Notes under the pieces: model-generated
Told to the model about the DNA's origin: nothing
What the model saw: only the letters and a program-made list of their open reading frames with translations
Database searches by the model: none
Program-made: the position numbers and the translations under genes
DNA from: an uncultured Acidaminococcus sp.
GTDB lineage: Bacteria > Bacillota > Negativicutes > Acidaminococcales > Acidaminococcaceae
NCBI GenBank assembly: GCA_900315205.1
Contig: OMYF01000009.1
Coordinates: 1 to 58,941 of the forward strand
Direction of reading: 5' to 3'
DNA length: 58,941 nucleotides
Shown: positions 26,029 to 35,200 of the stretch, piece by piece
How positions within the stretch are numbered: the first letter of the stretch is position 1
How the letters are laid out: the number at the start of each line of letters is the position of its first letter

Positions 26029-26216
26029 TGCGTCCCCTCCCTTATGAGATACAGCCTCCCGCCAGAGGCGGGATCCATCACAGATCCCGCACTCCCTGCC
26101 AGGTTTGGAAAACGTCCGGGCTCTGCCTGTAACAGACAGGTCTTGCGGGCCCGTTCCCCGGGTGCGGCTGTCACCCCTCCGGGAATCTGTCCGATTCTCC
26201 CGATTCCCGGAAAAAA

Positions 26217-26822
26217 TCAAAATGTAAAGTTCAGGCTGCCGTACAGATGATGCGTGCGGACGCCGATCTCGGCAGTCGTGAATTTGGCAAGCGGCAGGGA
26301 TGCGCCATAATTGAAATGGCTGCCGTCATATTCTCCCATGACGGTCATGGCCTGAGTCCCCACTTTGATATCTTTTTCCAGGGCACCGAAACCGTGTTTG
26401 TACTGATCGGTCCCGATACCGCCATGGATCCTGAATCCCAGAGGCAGTGCCTTGCTCACGACGATGTAGCCGCGGCGGTCCACCTGGTTCCCCAGGTCCT
26501 CCCCGCCGATGGCCACAGCCGGCGTCACCGGCGTTTCCGGGATGAGGTTCCACTTGGCACTGACGGTGCTGTAAATATCTCCATGCTTCGGATCCACCCG
26601 GCTGCCCGCCACTTCAAGGCCCAGCGGCAGTGCCACATTGCCGCGCAGATTATGGTCATCCTTCGTCAAGTCATAGCCGATGGAAAGATGCCCGGGCCGG
26701 CGCACATAGGCCGAAGGCGTATTGATGACACCGCTCGTCCCCGAGGGAGTCGTTTTCGCCTCTGCCGCCAGCGGCACGGCTGCCAGTACAGCAAGCATGG
26801 CTGCAAATATCTTTTTCTCCAT
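26217..26822 (-). CDS. Small YjbH-like outer-membrane beta-barrel protein
   Basis: This 201-residue protein has a signal peptide (residues 1-22) and then a run of amphipathic beta-strands ending NFTF, the usual outer-membrane C-terminal pattern. The segment GTSGVINTPSAYVRRPGHLSIGYD resembles the start of YjbH-domain proteins. The family's role is unknown; E. coli YjbH lies in an exopolysaccharide locus. It sits between lpxD (16 bases before it) and the second lpxL-type gene, so a lipopolysaccharide or outer-membrane role is a reasonable inference only. A 188-base gap follows, with a 9-bp CCGGGAATC/GATTCCCGG inverted repeat but no clear T-run. Confidence 0.7.
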   Translation of the reverse strand: MEKKIFAAMLAVLAAVPLAAEAKTTPSGTSGVINTPSAYVRRPGHLSIGYDLTKDDHNLRGNVALPLGLEVAGSRVDPKHGDIYSTVSAKWNLIPETPVTPAVAIGGEDLGNQVDRRGYIVVSKALPLGFRIHGGIGTDQYKHGFGALEKDIKVGTQAMTVMGEYDGSHFNYGASLPLAKFTTAEIGVRTHHLYGSLNFTF

Positions 26823-26838
26823 GGAACACTCCTGAAAT

Positions 26839-27876
26839 TTATTTCTGCTCCTGCAGTTTGCTGAGCGCTTTTTCCAGCTGCCGGACTTTTTTCGACAGAT
26901 CCCCGATCTTACGCTGGTTGGCCATCATACGCAGCCAGTCCAGATGGGGCTGTGCGGGAAAACCGGCCCACACCACATTGTCCGGCACATCACTGATGAT
27001 TCCGGAACGCCCTGCAAAAGTACAGTTGCTCCCTACTTTCAGATGCCCTGCCGTAGCGGCCTGGCCGCCGAAAGTGGTATTGTTTCCGATGGTCACACTG
27101 CCGGAGATCCCGACATGTGCCACAAAGATGCAGTTCTCGCCGATGATATCATTGTGTCCGATATGGACCAGATTGTCGATCTTGGTCCCTTTGCCCACGA
27201 TGGTGCTGTCCACGGTAGCCCTGTCGATGCAGGAATTGCAGCCGACCTCCACGTCATCCTGGAGAATGACATTCCCGGTCTGGAGGACCTTCGTATGTTT
27301 CCCGTCGGTCGTGATGTAGCCGAACCCGTCGCCGCCGATGGAACAGCCTGCCTGCAGGATGACCCGGTCCCCGAGGATGCAGTCTTCCCGGACGACCGCG
27401 CCCGGATACAGGGTGCAGTCCCTGCCGACCCTGACATGCCGTCCCACATAGACATGGGGATAGATCACCGTATTATCGCCGATTTCAGCGCCTTCGGCAA
27501 TATAGGCAAAGGGCAGGATCGCCACATTGCTGCCGATCTTTGCCGCAGGATGGACGAACGCATACGGGCTGACCTTCCTTTCGATTGCTTCCGGCGGACG
27601 GAACAGGGTCAGCAGCGTGGCAAAGGCCGCACGGGGATTCTCGACCCGGATGAGGGCCTGCGGACCCTTCAGCTCTCCATCCGGAGGGATGAGGATGGCC
27701 CCGGCCTTTGACTGGCCTGCCACTTCCAGATACGGCGGTACGGCAAAGGAAATCTGCCCGGGACGTGCTTCTTCAAGGCCGTTCACACCATCGATCACCA
27801 TTTCCGGGTCTCCCCGGACAATCGTTCCCTTCAACAGTACGGCCAGTTCCTGCAACGTTTTTTCCATATTCAGCAT
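26839..27876 (-). CDS. lpxD: LpxD, UDP-3-O-acylglucosamine N-acyltransferase
   Basis: This 345-residue enzyme adds the second 3-hydroxyacyl chain in lipid A synthesis. It has an N-terminal uridine-binding domain (to about 100), left-handed beta-helix hexapeptides (about 105-300, catalytic His in LVHIGHNDIIG) and a C-terminal helical tail (VRQLEKALSKLQ). An alternative start three codons later (ATG 27867) is about as likely. Confidence 0.95.
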   Translation of the reverse strand: MLNMEKTLQELAVLLKGTIVRGDPEMVIDGVNGLEEARPGQISFAVPPYLEVAGQSKAGAILIPPDGELKGPQALIRVENPRAAFATLLTLFRPPEAIERKVSPYAFVHPAAKIGSNVAILPFAYIAEGAEIGDNTVIYPHVYVGRHVRVGRDCTLYPGAVVREDCILGDRVILQAGCSIGGDGFGYITTDGKHTKVLQTGNVILQDDVEVGCNSCIDRATVDSTIVGKGTKIDNLVHIGHNDIIGENCIFVAHVGISGSVTIGNNTTFGGQAATAGHLKVGSNCTFAGRSGIISDVPDNVVWAGFPAQPHLDWLRMMANQRKIGDLSKKVRQLEKALSKLQEQK

Positions 27877-27969
27877 CCTTTCTCTACCTCAGGAATCCAT
27901 TCCTTCATTGATGTGTCAGCCCCGCTGTAAAAGCAGCGGCTTCCGCCTGCGGTTCCTTCGGTAAACAGG

Positions 27970-27993
27970 AAAAGGCGAACCACCCCGTCCGCC
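27970..27993 (-). terminator. Weak terminator or attenuator between ompH and lpxD
   Basis: A 7-bp stem with one G-U pair (GGCGGAC with GTTCGCC) followed by TTTT lies 11 bases after the ompH stop. A second hairpin (CCGCTG/CAGCGG, 27919-27936) follows. It may reduce read-through from the ompH genes into lpxD. Confidence 0.5.
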
Positions 27994-28003
27994 CTTTCCG
28001 TTC

Positions 28004-28408
28004 TTATTTCATTGCCTTGATGACATCTTCTGTTACGTCGACACCGCCCTGAGGAACGGCTTCCTTGATCAGGACTGCACTCAGGTTCTTGGCTTTTGCG
28101 ACTTCGGAAACGGCAGCTTCAAAGCTTGCCTTGACCTTGTTCTGAGCCTGTGCCCGGGCAGTCATCATTTCATTGTTCTTCTTTGTATAGATCTGCTTCT
28201 GCTCTTCTTCACTCTTGCCCTGGGTCTCCTGCTTGAACTCTTCTTCCATGTTCTTGCCCTTGTCCTGCAGTTCTTTCGTGGCATTCTTGAAGACGTCGCT
28301 TTCCTGCTCCACCTTCTGCATATCCACTACGCCGAACTGCGGATTGCGCCCGCAGCCAAAAGCAAACAAAGCAGTAACGATCATACCAATTGCCAAAATT
28401 TTTTTCAT
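28004..28408 (-). CDS. ompH: OmpH/Skp-family periplasmic chaperone, lipoprotein (small)
   Basis: This 134-residue protein has a lipoprotein signal (LFAFGC, Cys at 19) followed by the OmpH/Skp pattern: a short beta-strand with VVDMQKVEQES, two long charged helices (about 40-105), and a closing strand (NLSAVLIKEAVPQGGVDVTEDVI). Skp-type proteins form trimers that hold unfolded outer-membrane proteins. It is the third of three consecutive family members after bamA. Confidence 0.85.
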   Translation of the reverse strand: MKKILAIGMIVTALFAFGCGRNPQFGVVDMQKVEQESDVFKNATKELQDKGKNMEEEFKQETQGKSEEEQKQIYTKKNNEMMTARAQAQNKVKASFEAAVSEVAKAKNLSAVLIKEAVPQGGVDVTEDVIKAMK

Positions 28409-28422
28409 TTCTGTGATCCCTC

Positions 28423-29358
28423 TTAATAGACTATTTTTTTAACCTGGAGGCTGACCTCATCGGTAATATCGTCCGCACTGATGTTGGCGCGGGGATTCCG
28501 GAATATCAAGGTGTACTTCCGGGTCAGATTGACCTTCTTGATGGCGCTGAGGATATCGCTGTCGATTTCCTCCCGCAGCCGTTTTTCTTCTTCCGTCTGT
28601 TTCTGGATCTGCGTATCCATGGATTGGATCAGCTGATCCAGTTCTTTCTGTCCCGGCTGGGCTCCCTTCTCTCCCGGCAGGGAAAGTCCGGTTTTGCCTT
28701 CCGGTCCCTTCCCGGCAAGGCTCTGGCCGTAGGCTGCGATGCGGTCGCGGCTGGCCTGGATGTCGTCCGCCATCCGGCTTTCGATATAAGACCGCTTCTT
28801 GGCCTCGATTGCTTCCATTTCCTGACGCCTCCTGGCCAGGAGCTCGGACTGTTCCTGCAGCAGTGCCTTCTGGGATTCCTTCGTCATCTTGAGGCTTCCC
28901 AGCTTCAGCCGCAGGTTGAACAGGGGCACCCGGTACCGTTCCTCCAGGGCTTCCCGGTCTGGCTTGACATAGGCCTCGGCCGCATCCAGCAGTTTCTCTT
29001 CCTTTTTGCGGAGAGCATCCTGCTCCTGGGACTGTTTCTCAGCCATCTGGGCAGCGAACCGGGCCCGGGAAAACTGATCCATCCCGGCCTTATTGAGGCT
29101 TTTCATCCGGCCGAGGAGCGCCAGCTGCTGACGCCCGTTCTGCAGCTGCCTGTCCCGCAGGGATTTGGCCGTTTCCAGGGCTTCCTGCTTCTTCTGCCAT
29201 TTCTTGTAGTTTGGATGTTCTTTGACGAGGCGGTCCCAGTCCACCACGGCAAACCGGACCTCCTGGCGCTGAAAAGGCAGATGGCGGCTGATGGCGCCGC
29301 ATCCGCCGAGCAAAAGCGCTGCAGCAAGAAGCATGCTTGCGAACGTTAGCCTTCGCAT
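28423..29358 (-). CDS. OmpH/Skp-related lipoprotein with extended coiled coil
   Basis: This 311-residue protein has a lipobox (LLGGC, Cys near residue 20). FAVVDWDRLVKEHPNYKKW begins an OmpH-like region, and a long Gln/Glu/Arg-rich helical part (about 50-270) follows with a C-terminal OmpH-like strand pattern (RKYTLIFRNPRANISADDITDEV). It is twice the usual Skp length and may contain two OmpH-like units. ATG 29358 was chosen because it begins the signal sequence. A chaperone or periplasmic spacer role is inferred from family and neighbours. Confidence 0.75.
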   Translation of the reverse strand: MRRLTFASMLLAAALLLGGCGAISRHLPFQRQEVRFAVVDWDRLVKEHPNYKKWQKKQEALETAKSLRDRQLQNGRQQLALLGRMKSLNKAGMDQFSRARFAAQMAEKQSQEQDALRKKEEKLLDAAEAYVKPDREALEERYRVPLFNLRLKLGSLKMTKESQKALLQEQSELLARRRQEMEAIEAKKRSYIESRMADDIQASRDRIAAYGQSLAGKGPEGKTGLSLPGEKGAQPGQKELDQLIQSMDTQIQKQTEEEKRLREEIDSDILSAIKKVNLTRKYTLIFRNPRANISADDITDEVSLQVKKIVY

Positions 29359-29391
29359 AGGCGCCTCCCCTCTGCCCTGTGGCAAACCGTT

Positions 29392-29871
29392 TTATTTCTT
29401 CTTTTTCAAGGCAGCCAGCACGTCCTGAGTCACGTCAGTACCGCCGTAGACGACGGTCTTATCCGAAACGACCACAGCCAGGCCCTTTGTTTTGCTGACG
29501 GAAACAATGGCATCGTCGACCTGTTTTTTCAGCGGTTCGATGGCAGCTTCCTGTTCATTCATGATCCGCTTCTGGATATCCGTGTACAGTTTCTGCTTGT
29601 CCTCGTCACTCATATCCTTGCTTTTTTCTTCGTATTCCTTCTTGCCGTCTTCGCTGACCTGCTGCAGTTTGGTACGGACTTCGTCCATCCCGGGAGCTGC
29701 CGCAACCAGCGCATTGTAATTCACTTTGCCAATGGCAGAGTTGTTCGCGTCGCCGGCGGAACCGGTAAGGCCCGCTCCTTTGACGGCGATGGCAAAGGCA
29801 CCGATGACAAAGATCGCTGCGATGGCCAGGGAAACAACCTTGACATTCTTTTTCTTGGCAAATTCAATCAT
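29392..29871 (-). CDS. ompH: OmpH/Skp-family protein with N-terminal membrane anchor
   Basis: This 159-residue protein has one N-terminal hydrophobic helix (about 13-32) without a clear lipobox or signal-peptidase site, so it may stay anchored in the inner membrane. The rest has the Skp pattern: IGKVNYNALVAAAPGMDEV, charged helices with DMSDEDKQKLYTDIQKRI, and GLAVVVSDKTVVYGGTDVTQDVL. It immediately follows bamA (33 bases), the classical bamA-skp order. Confidence 0.85.
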   Translation of the reverse strand: MIEFAKKKNVKVVSLAIAAIFVIGAFAIAVKGAGLTGSAGDANNSAIGKVNYNALVAAAPGMDEVRTKLQQVSEDGKKEYEEKSKDMSDEDKQKLYTDIQKRIMNEQEAAIEPLKKQVDDAIVSVSKTKGLAVVVSDKTVVYGGTDVTQDVLAALKKKK

Positions 29872-29904
29872 GTTATGATCCCTGCTTCCTCATTGTAAAT
29901 AAAA

Positions 29905-32112
29905 TCAGAACTGGCCTCCGAAACTGAAGTGGAACCGGCCGCCGCGGTCGGAACCGTCCAGACGGTACCCATAGTCAAGACGGATCGGTCCGAGCGGGGA
30001 ATTGATCCGCAGGCCCAGGCCCACAGTATACTTCAGATCGCTCAGGTCGAAGTCATTCTCGTCATAATCCTTGCTCCAGGCATAGCCGGCATCCGTGAAG
30101 GTGACGCCCTGGACCTGCTTCAGGATCGGATACCTGAATTCCAGAGAACCCTTCAGCATGCTGTTGCCCTTGAACTGGTCATCCTTGTAGCCGCGGAGGA
30201 ATTCACTGCCGCCGACGGCAAAGCGCTGGGACAGCGGCATGTCGCCATTGGCGTAGCCGATGCCCAGGTTGAGGGCCCAGACATTGTTCTTACCGACGCG
30301 GTAGTAGTACCGGTAGTCAGCCTGGTATTTTTCAAATGTGAAATCGCCGCCGAAGCTGGCCCACTCCACGGAGTAGGTCGTCCGCTTGCCTTCGCGCGGG
30401 TCATAGATATTGTCACGCGTATCCAGGATACGGGCAAAGGTGATGCTGCGGGTCGTACCGAAGTTCTTCTTCCTTCTTTCGTGAGCCACTTCCTCACCCA
30501 GGTCGACACCGTCATCGACGCCGTCGAAATACTGGTTGCTGTCGTAGCCGTCGACCTTGCCTTTATATTTATCATCACGGTTCTTCAGCGTGATCTGGTT
30601 GGTGATGAATTCGTTGTCCGTAACCCGGCTGAAGCTGATTTCCTCACCGATGCGTTTCTTGTAGTAACGGGCGATTTCATCGGCGTCGCGGTCATAGTCG
30701 GCATATTCGTTCGTCATGTTGTAGAACGTGAAGCCGGCCGTCGTTTCCTTGTCGTCGATCCACGGCTTGATATAGGAGACTTCGAAGTTGGTGTTCGTCT
30801 CATCATCGCCGCCGAATTCCCAGCGGGCATTGATGCTGTCGCCGGTACCGCGGAAATTCTTGTCGCCGATGGAAACCATCCCCAGGAAACCGTCCGCGTC
30901 ACTGTAGCCGGCGCCGATGCCAAAGGTACCAGTGCTCTGCTCGACGACGGAGATCTCCACGGAGACCGTGTTCGGCATCTGGCCGGGGTTCAGGCGGATA
31001 TTGACATCCTCGAAGTACCCCAGGTTATAGATTTTCTGCATGGAACGGCGGGCCAGCTTGGCATTGAAGGGATCCCCCTTCTTCATGCGCATCTCCCGGA
31101 TCACCACATAGTCCTTCGTCTTGGTATTGCCCTTCACCCGGTAATCCTCGATGACCCCTTCTGCCACTTCCAGGATCAGATGCCCGTCGGGAAGCATCCG
31201 GACATCGCTGACCTTGGCCAGGATGTAACCCTGCTCGGCGTACATGTTTTCCACCTTGCGGGCGCCGATATTGACGTCACGGGCATTCACGACCTGTCCC
31301 ACTTTGAGGTCCATGGCCTTCTTGATGTCGTTCGTGGAAATTTTGGTGTTGCCTTCGACTTCCAGTTCGGTCAGGATGGGATTCTCGGCCACATGGTAGA
31401 CAACCTGCACCCCTTCGGGCACACGGGTAAAGGTCGGGATCACATCATAGAACCAGCCCGTCTCATAGAGGGAACGGATATCATCCTGCAGGCCCGCACG
31501 GGTGAACTTCGTCCCGGCGATCATCTTCAGAGCGTCGTTCAGCGCGGCAGCTTCCTCGTGCTTGTTCCCTTCGAAAGTAACTTTCGTGACCGTCAGGTTC
31601 TCATACGGTGCGACCGTTTTGAACAGTTTGTCATATTCACTGGCAAGGCTGGCATCCGAGCCGGGGTTCAGGGCGCTCAGGCCCGGTTCCTGTTTCTGCT
31701 GGGCCTCGCTGATCTCCTTCTGCTGCTGCAGACGGGCCAGTGTCTGTTCATCCTGGATTTCCTGCTGCTGGTGTTCTTTTTCAAGTCTTTCCTTACCGAC
31801 CTGTTCGATATAGGTAATGCCGTTGCGGCGGACTTCCCGGTAAATCGGTTTGTCACCGGCCTGCGCATCCTGGGTGCCGGACGCCTGCTTTTCAGCCTGT
31901 CCTGCCGCGGGAGCAGGGGGTGCCTGGAGGGCTGCCTGTTCAGCCGGGGACACGGTGATCGTCCCGTTCGGTGCCTTGCTGTCCTCTGTCGTCTTATGGC
32001 CGCTCAGCGTGATATCCTGACTGTGCGAAACTTCGGCATAGGCCGGAGCCGCAACCATCAGGGACGCCATGATCGCTATGGAAAGCCGGCGCCAATGTAA
32101 ATTTTTATTCAT
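29905..32112 (-). CDS. bamA: BamA, outer-membrane protein assembly factor
   Basis: This 735-residue Omp85 protein inserts beta-barrels into the outer membrane. It has a signal peptide (1-26) and then an unusual Gln/Glu-rich, partly coiled segment (about 30-150) before the POTRA region. Three POTRA repeats are recognisable (starting near VTKVTFEGN, LTELEVEGN and EDYRVKGN), fewer than the five of Proteobacteria, followed by a 16-strand barrel with FLRGYKDDQF (the VRGF-type loop 6 motif) and a C-terminal GGQF. It is followed by three ompH/skp genes. Confidence 0.95.
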   Translation of the reverse strand: MNKNLHWRRLSIAIMASLMVAAPAYAEVSHSQDITLSGHKTTEDSKAPNGTITVSPAEQAALQAPPAPAAGQAEKQASGTQDAQAGDKPIYREVRRNGITYIEQVGKERLEKEHQQQEIQDEQTLARLQQQKEISEAQQKQEPGLSALNPGSDASLASEYDKLFKTVAPYENLTVTKVTFEGNKHEEAAALNDALKMIAGTKFTRAGLQDDIRSLYETGWFYDVIPTFTRVPEGVQVVYHVAENPILTELEVEGNTKISTNDIKKAMDLKVGQVVNARDVNIGARKVENMYAEQGYILAKVSDVRMLPDGHLILEVAEGVIEDYRVKGNTKTKDYVVIREMRMKKGDPFNAKLARRSMQKIYNLGYFEDVNIRLNPGQMPNTVSVEISVVEQSTGTFGIGAGYSDADGFLGMVSIGDKNFRGTGDSINARWEFGGDDETNTNFEVSYIKPWIDDKETTAGFTFYNMTNEYADYDRDADEIARYYKKRIGEEISFSRVTDNEFITNQITLKNRDDKYKGKVDGYDSNQYFDGVDDGVDLGEEVAHERRKKNFGTTRSITFARILDTRDNIYDPREGKRTTYSVEWASFGGDFTFEKYQADYRYYYRVGKNNVWALNLGIGYANGDMPLSQRFAVGGSEFLRGYKDDQFKGNSMLKGSLEFRYPILKQVQGVTFTDAGYAWSKDYDENDFDLSDLKYTVGLGLRINSPLGPIRLDYGYRLDGSDRGGRFHFSFGGQF

Positions 32113-32180
32113 GGATAACCCCCTGTTATACGGTTGTTCTGAAACCGGGAATCCCCTGCCCGGTCAAGTTACACTTTCCA

Positions 32181-32186
32181 ATTATA
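32181..32186 (-). promoter_or_regulatory. Candidate -10 of the bamA operon
   Basis: TATAAT on the minus strand lies 69 bases above bamA. The -35 is weak (TGGTAA at 17 bp). It sits in the 186-base gap after tamB. Confidence 0.4.
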
Positions 32187-32298
32187 ACCTCTCTCCCCTA
32201 AAATTACCAGTAAGAGCAGGAGAAGTGCCTGGAAATTTAACGGATTGTTTACAAAATCCACATTTTTCCGATGCTGCGGACGGGCATCTGTGCGGCCA

Positions 32299-35200
32299 TC
32301 AGAACCGGGTATGATACTGCAGACCGTACCATTTTTTCTGATCCTCATCCATGGAAACGCTGAAATTCAGATGCCGGTTGAGATTATATTCGGCAAAGAT
32401 GCTCGTATCCTGGCCGTCGAAACTTGCGGTATAACCGATGCGCAGCTTATTGCCGAAATAACGGGACATCAGCCAGTTGTACTGCCGGCGTTCTTCTCCG
32501 ACGACTTCACTGGACCGGTTCGTGCTGAGGGAAAACCCGATGCCGCTCTGGAGACTGCCGCTGTAGACGCGCAGTTCATCGAGCTTCAGTGCCTGTTTGA
32601 TGATATCTTCCACATCGGACAGATAGCTCAGCTGGATCCCGGCGTCGACCAGGGGCATCCAGTTGTCGCTCGTCAGGTTTTCGTTGTCCGTCTTGAGCGT
32701 CAGGAAACGTTTCAGCGTATCCTCGTTCTGGGGCGGATCGCTCGTCAGCCTGATCTGGAGCTCGTCCATTGAAAGCGGACCTTCCACCACGCCAAAGATG
32801 GCATACTGCCCAAGGCGGGCCCAGGCCTTCATGTCGATGACCGGTACGAAGGTCCCCGGTTTTGGCCAGGTCAGGATCCCGTAGCCGATATGGAAGGGTG
32901 TATTCAGATAGTTCAGCGTCCCCCGGGTGACCTGGATGGATCCGGCAATGGTCGGATCCGCTGTGGTCCCTACGATATGGAGATGGCCCTTGGCCCACAT
33001 ATCATAGAAAGACGCTGAATGGACGCGGATATTGTCGCCCAGATCGATATCCAGATCCAGTCCCTTGGGCGAACCGCCGGGGCCGAAATCAGGGATGGAC
33101 GTAAGTCCGATGTAGAGGTCATTCGCCCGGGCTGCTCCCGAAAGATACGGGATGCCGTCCTTCTGAGTGAGGGAAAAACTGCCGTTGAATTTGCCGCCCA
33201 GGAGTTTGGATACCAGTTCGACATCTTTGACATCGAGGGAAAGGGTATAGGGTGTGTCGCTGTTATGCAGAGAATAACTGCCCGAAGCCGTGATCCTGCC
33301 CTTGTCGAGCGTCGTGGCCGAGAATTCGTTCAGCACGATCTTGTCGCCCGCAAAGACCGTATCGAGTTTGATATGGTCGAACGTATTGTCGACTCCCCGG
33401 AATTTGATTGTCCCGTCTTCCAGGCTCACGGAACCGTCCAGAGCATAGTTCTCCAGGGTGCCCGTAATGGAAAGATTGCCTTTCAGCGGTCCGTCCGCCC
33501 ACTGGACGTATTTGGTCATGGTCGGGATGATATCCAGGTTGGCGTTGTCCAGATGGACTTCGAGATCCATGCGGGAATCGGGATTTTTCCGGTCCGCCGG
33601 CTTCCGCAGCAGATCCAGCGGGAATCTGCCGTATGCGGACACCTGATAGATATCCCGTTTGACAAGGAACTGGTCCACACTGAACATATCATTGCGCAGC
33701 GTCGCCATCCCGTAAGCACTGTCAAAAGAAACACCGCTGACGGAACCATCATCGATTTCCAGGGAGAAGTTCCCGTCCGGGCTGTCGAAAGAACCCTTGA
33801 GCTGCGCCGCGATATTCATTTTGCCGTCCAGCTCGACCGGGTCAGCCATAGCGACAGTCAGCAGTCTGGGACTGATCTGATTGGCCGCCACTTCAAGATC
33901 CAGCGTCTTTTTGCGGACATCCAGGCTCCCCTGTGCGGCGAGGACGCCGCCGCTCGTTTCGTGAGCCTCGAGTTTGCGGATTTCCCAGGCACCGTGCCTG
34001 GTAAAAAGATCAAAATCTGCCGAGGCGAAGGGGACACCGGCAACCTTGCCGTCCTCCACCTTCCCCTTCAGCGTCATGCCCGTGCCGCGGCCCTCCTTGT
34101 TGAGCTCGATGCGGCCCGAAAGGAGCCCGTCCACATCCAGATCCTGTCCCGCAATCTTGAGCAGGGAGCGGATATTGCCTTTTTCCACGTCGGCCGTCCA
34201 CTGGAAGAGTTTCTGATCGAAGTCGAAGTGGAGATTCAGGAAATAATCCCCCCCGGCTTTCTGCTGGAACGAGCCTTCGAAGTCGTTCACATGGCCGCCG
34301 TCGCTTGTGAGGCTCAGGGCGACGCCGGTGAACTCCTCCCCGTTCACGAAAACAGAGTCGGACGAAAGGACGCCCGTAAAATGAGGCCGCCCCAGAGTGC
34401 CGCTGACGGCACCGCTGAAGTTGACATTGCCGGCAAGGTCCACATACTCTCTGAACCAGGGCAGACGCTGGAGCCGTACATTCTGGGCGTCGATGCCCAG
34501 GTTGAGGAAACCGTCCCGGCTCACAGTGCCGGCAAAGACAGCTTCCGCCGTCAGCGCTTTGACCCGGAAATCCTTAAGTGTCAGGACACTGCCGTCATAG
34601 CGGTAGCTGCCGTCGACCTCATCGACAAGGAATTTATTGAAAGAGCCGTCATAAGCGTGGACATGGCCTTCCACAGTGGGGTTGGACAACGGGCCCCGTA
34701 CTTTCACGGTATTGCTCAGATTGCCCGTCACCGGATAAGGAGAGTGGAACGCCTCACTGAAGGGCTCCAGACGCACGCCCGTCGTCTCGACAGTCAGATC
34801 AAGACCGGGCTCAGCCCCCGACAGGTCCACGGAGCCATCGATGTGATGCCGTCCCTGCGGAGGATTGAGTTCCACATTGTTCAGTGTCAGCACATGGTCC
34901 TTCCAGCCTATCACACCGTGGGCTTCTCTGGAAACCACGCCCTGCCAGGAAGCATCCGCAAGGGAGAAGGCCGCCCGGACTTCAGGTGCATCCAGCGTCC
35001 CCGAGGCCATCAAATGAGCCGAGATCTTCCCGGAGCCTTCCTGTCCCAGATACGCAAAGAAAGGCGTCAGCGGCACTTCCGTGACATAAGCGTCGCCTTC
35101 AAAGCTCTCTCCCTGAAGCGTACCCCGGGCAGTCAGGGCACCTCCATCTTCCGTATAGGCGGACAGGCGTTCCAGCGTCAGATCCTGATCCCGGAGCTCT

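Noticed and set aside
28423..29385. Upstream starts that lengthen several genes (for example here, and at 25129-26220, 46512-47870 and 5653-7023)
   Set aside because: The extensions precede conserved signal peptides or family N termini and the ribosome sites, so shorter starts were chosen.
29929..32100. 723-codon open frame on the plus strand
   Set aside because: It is antisense to bamA and has no domain signature.
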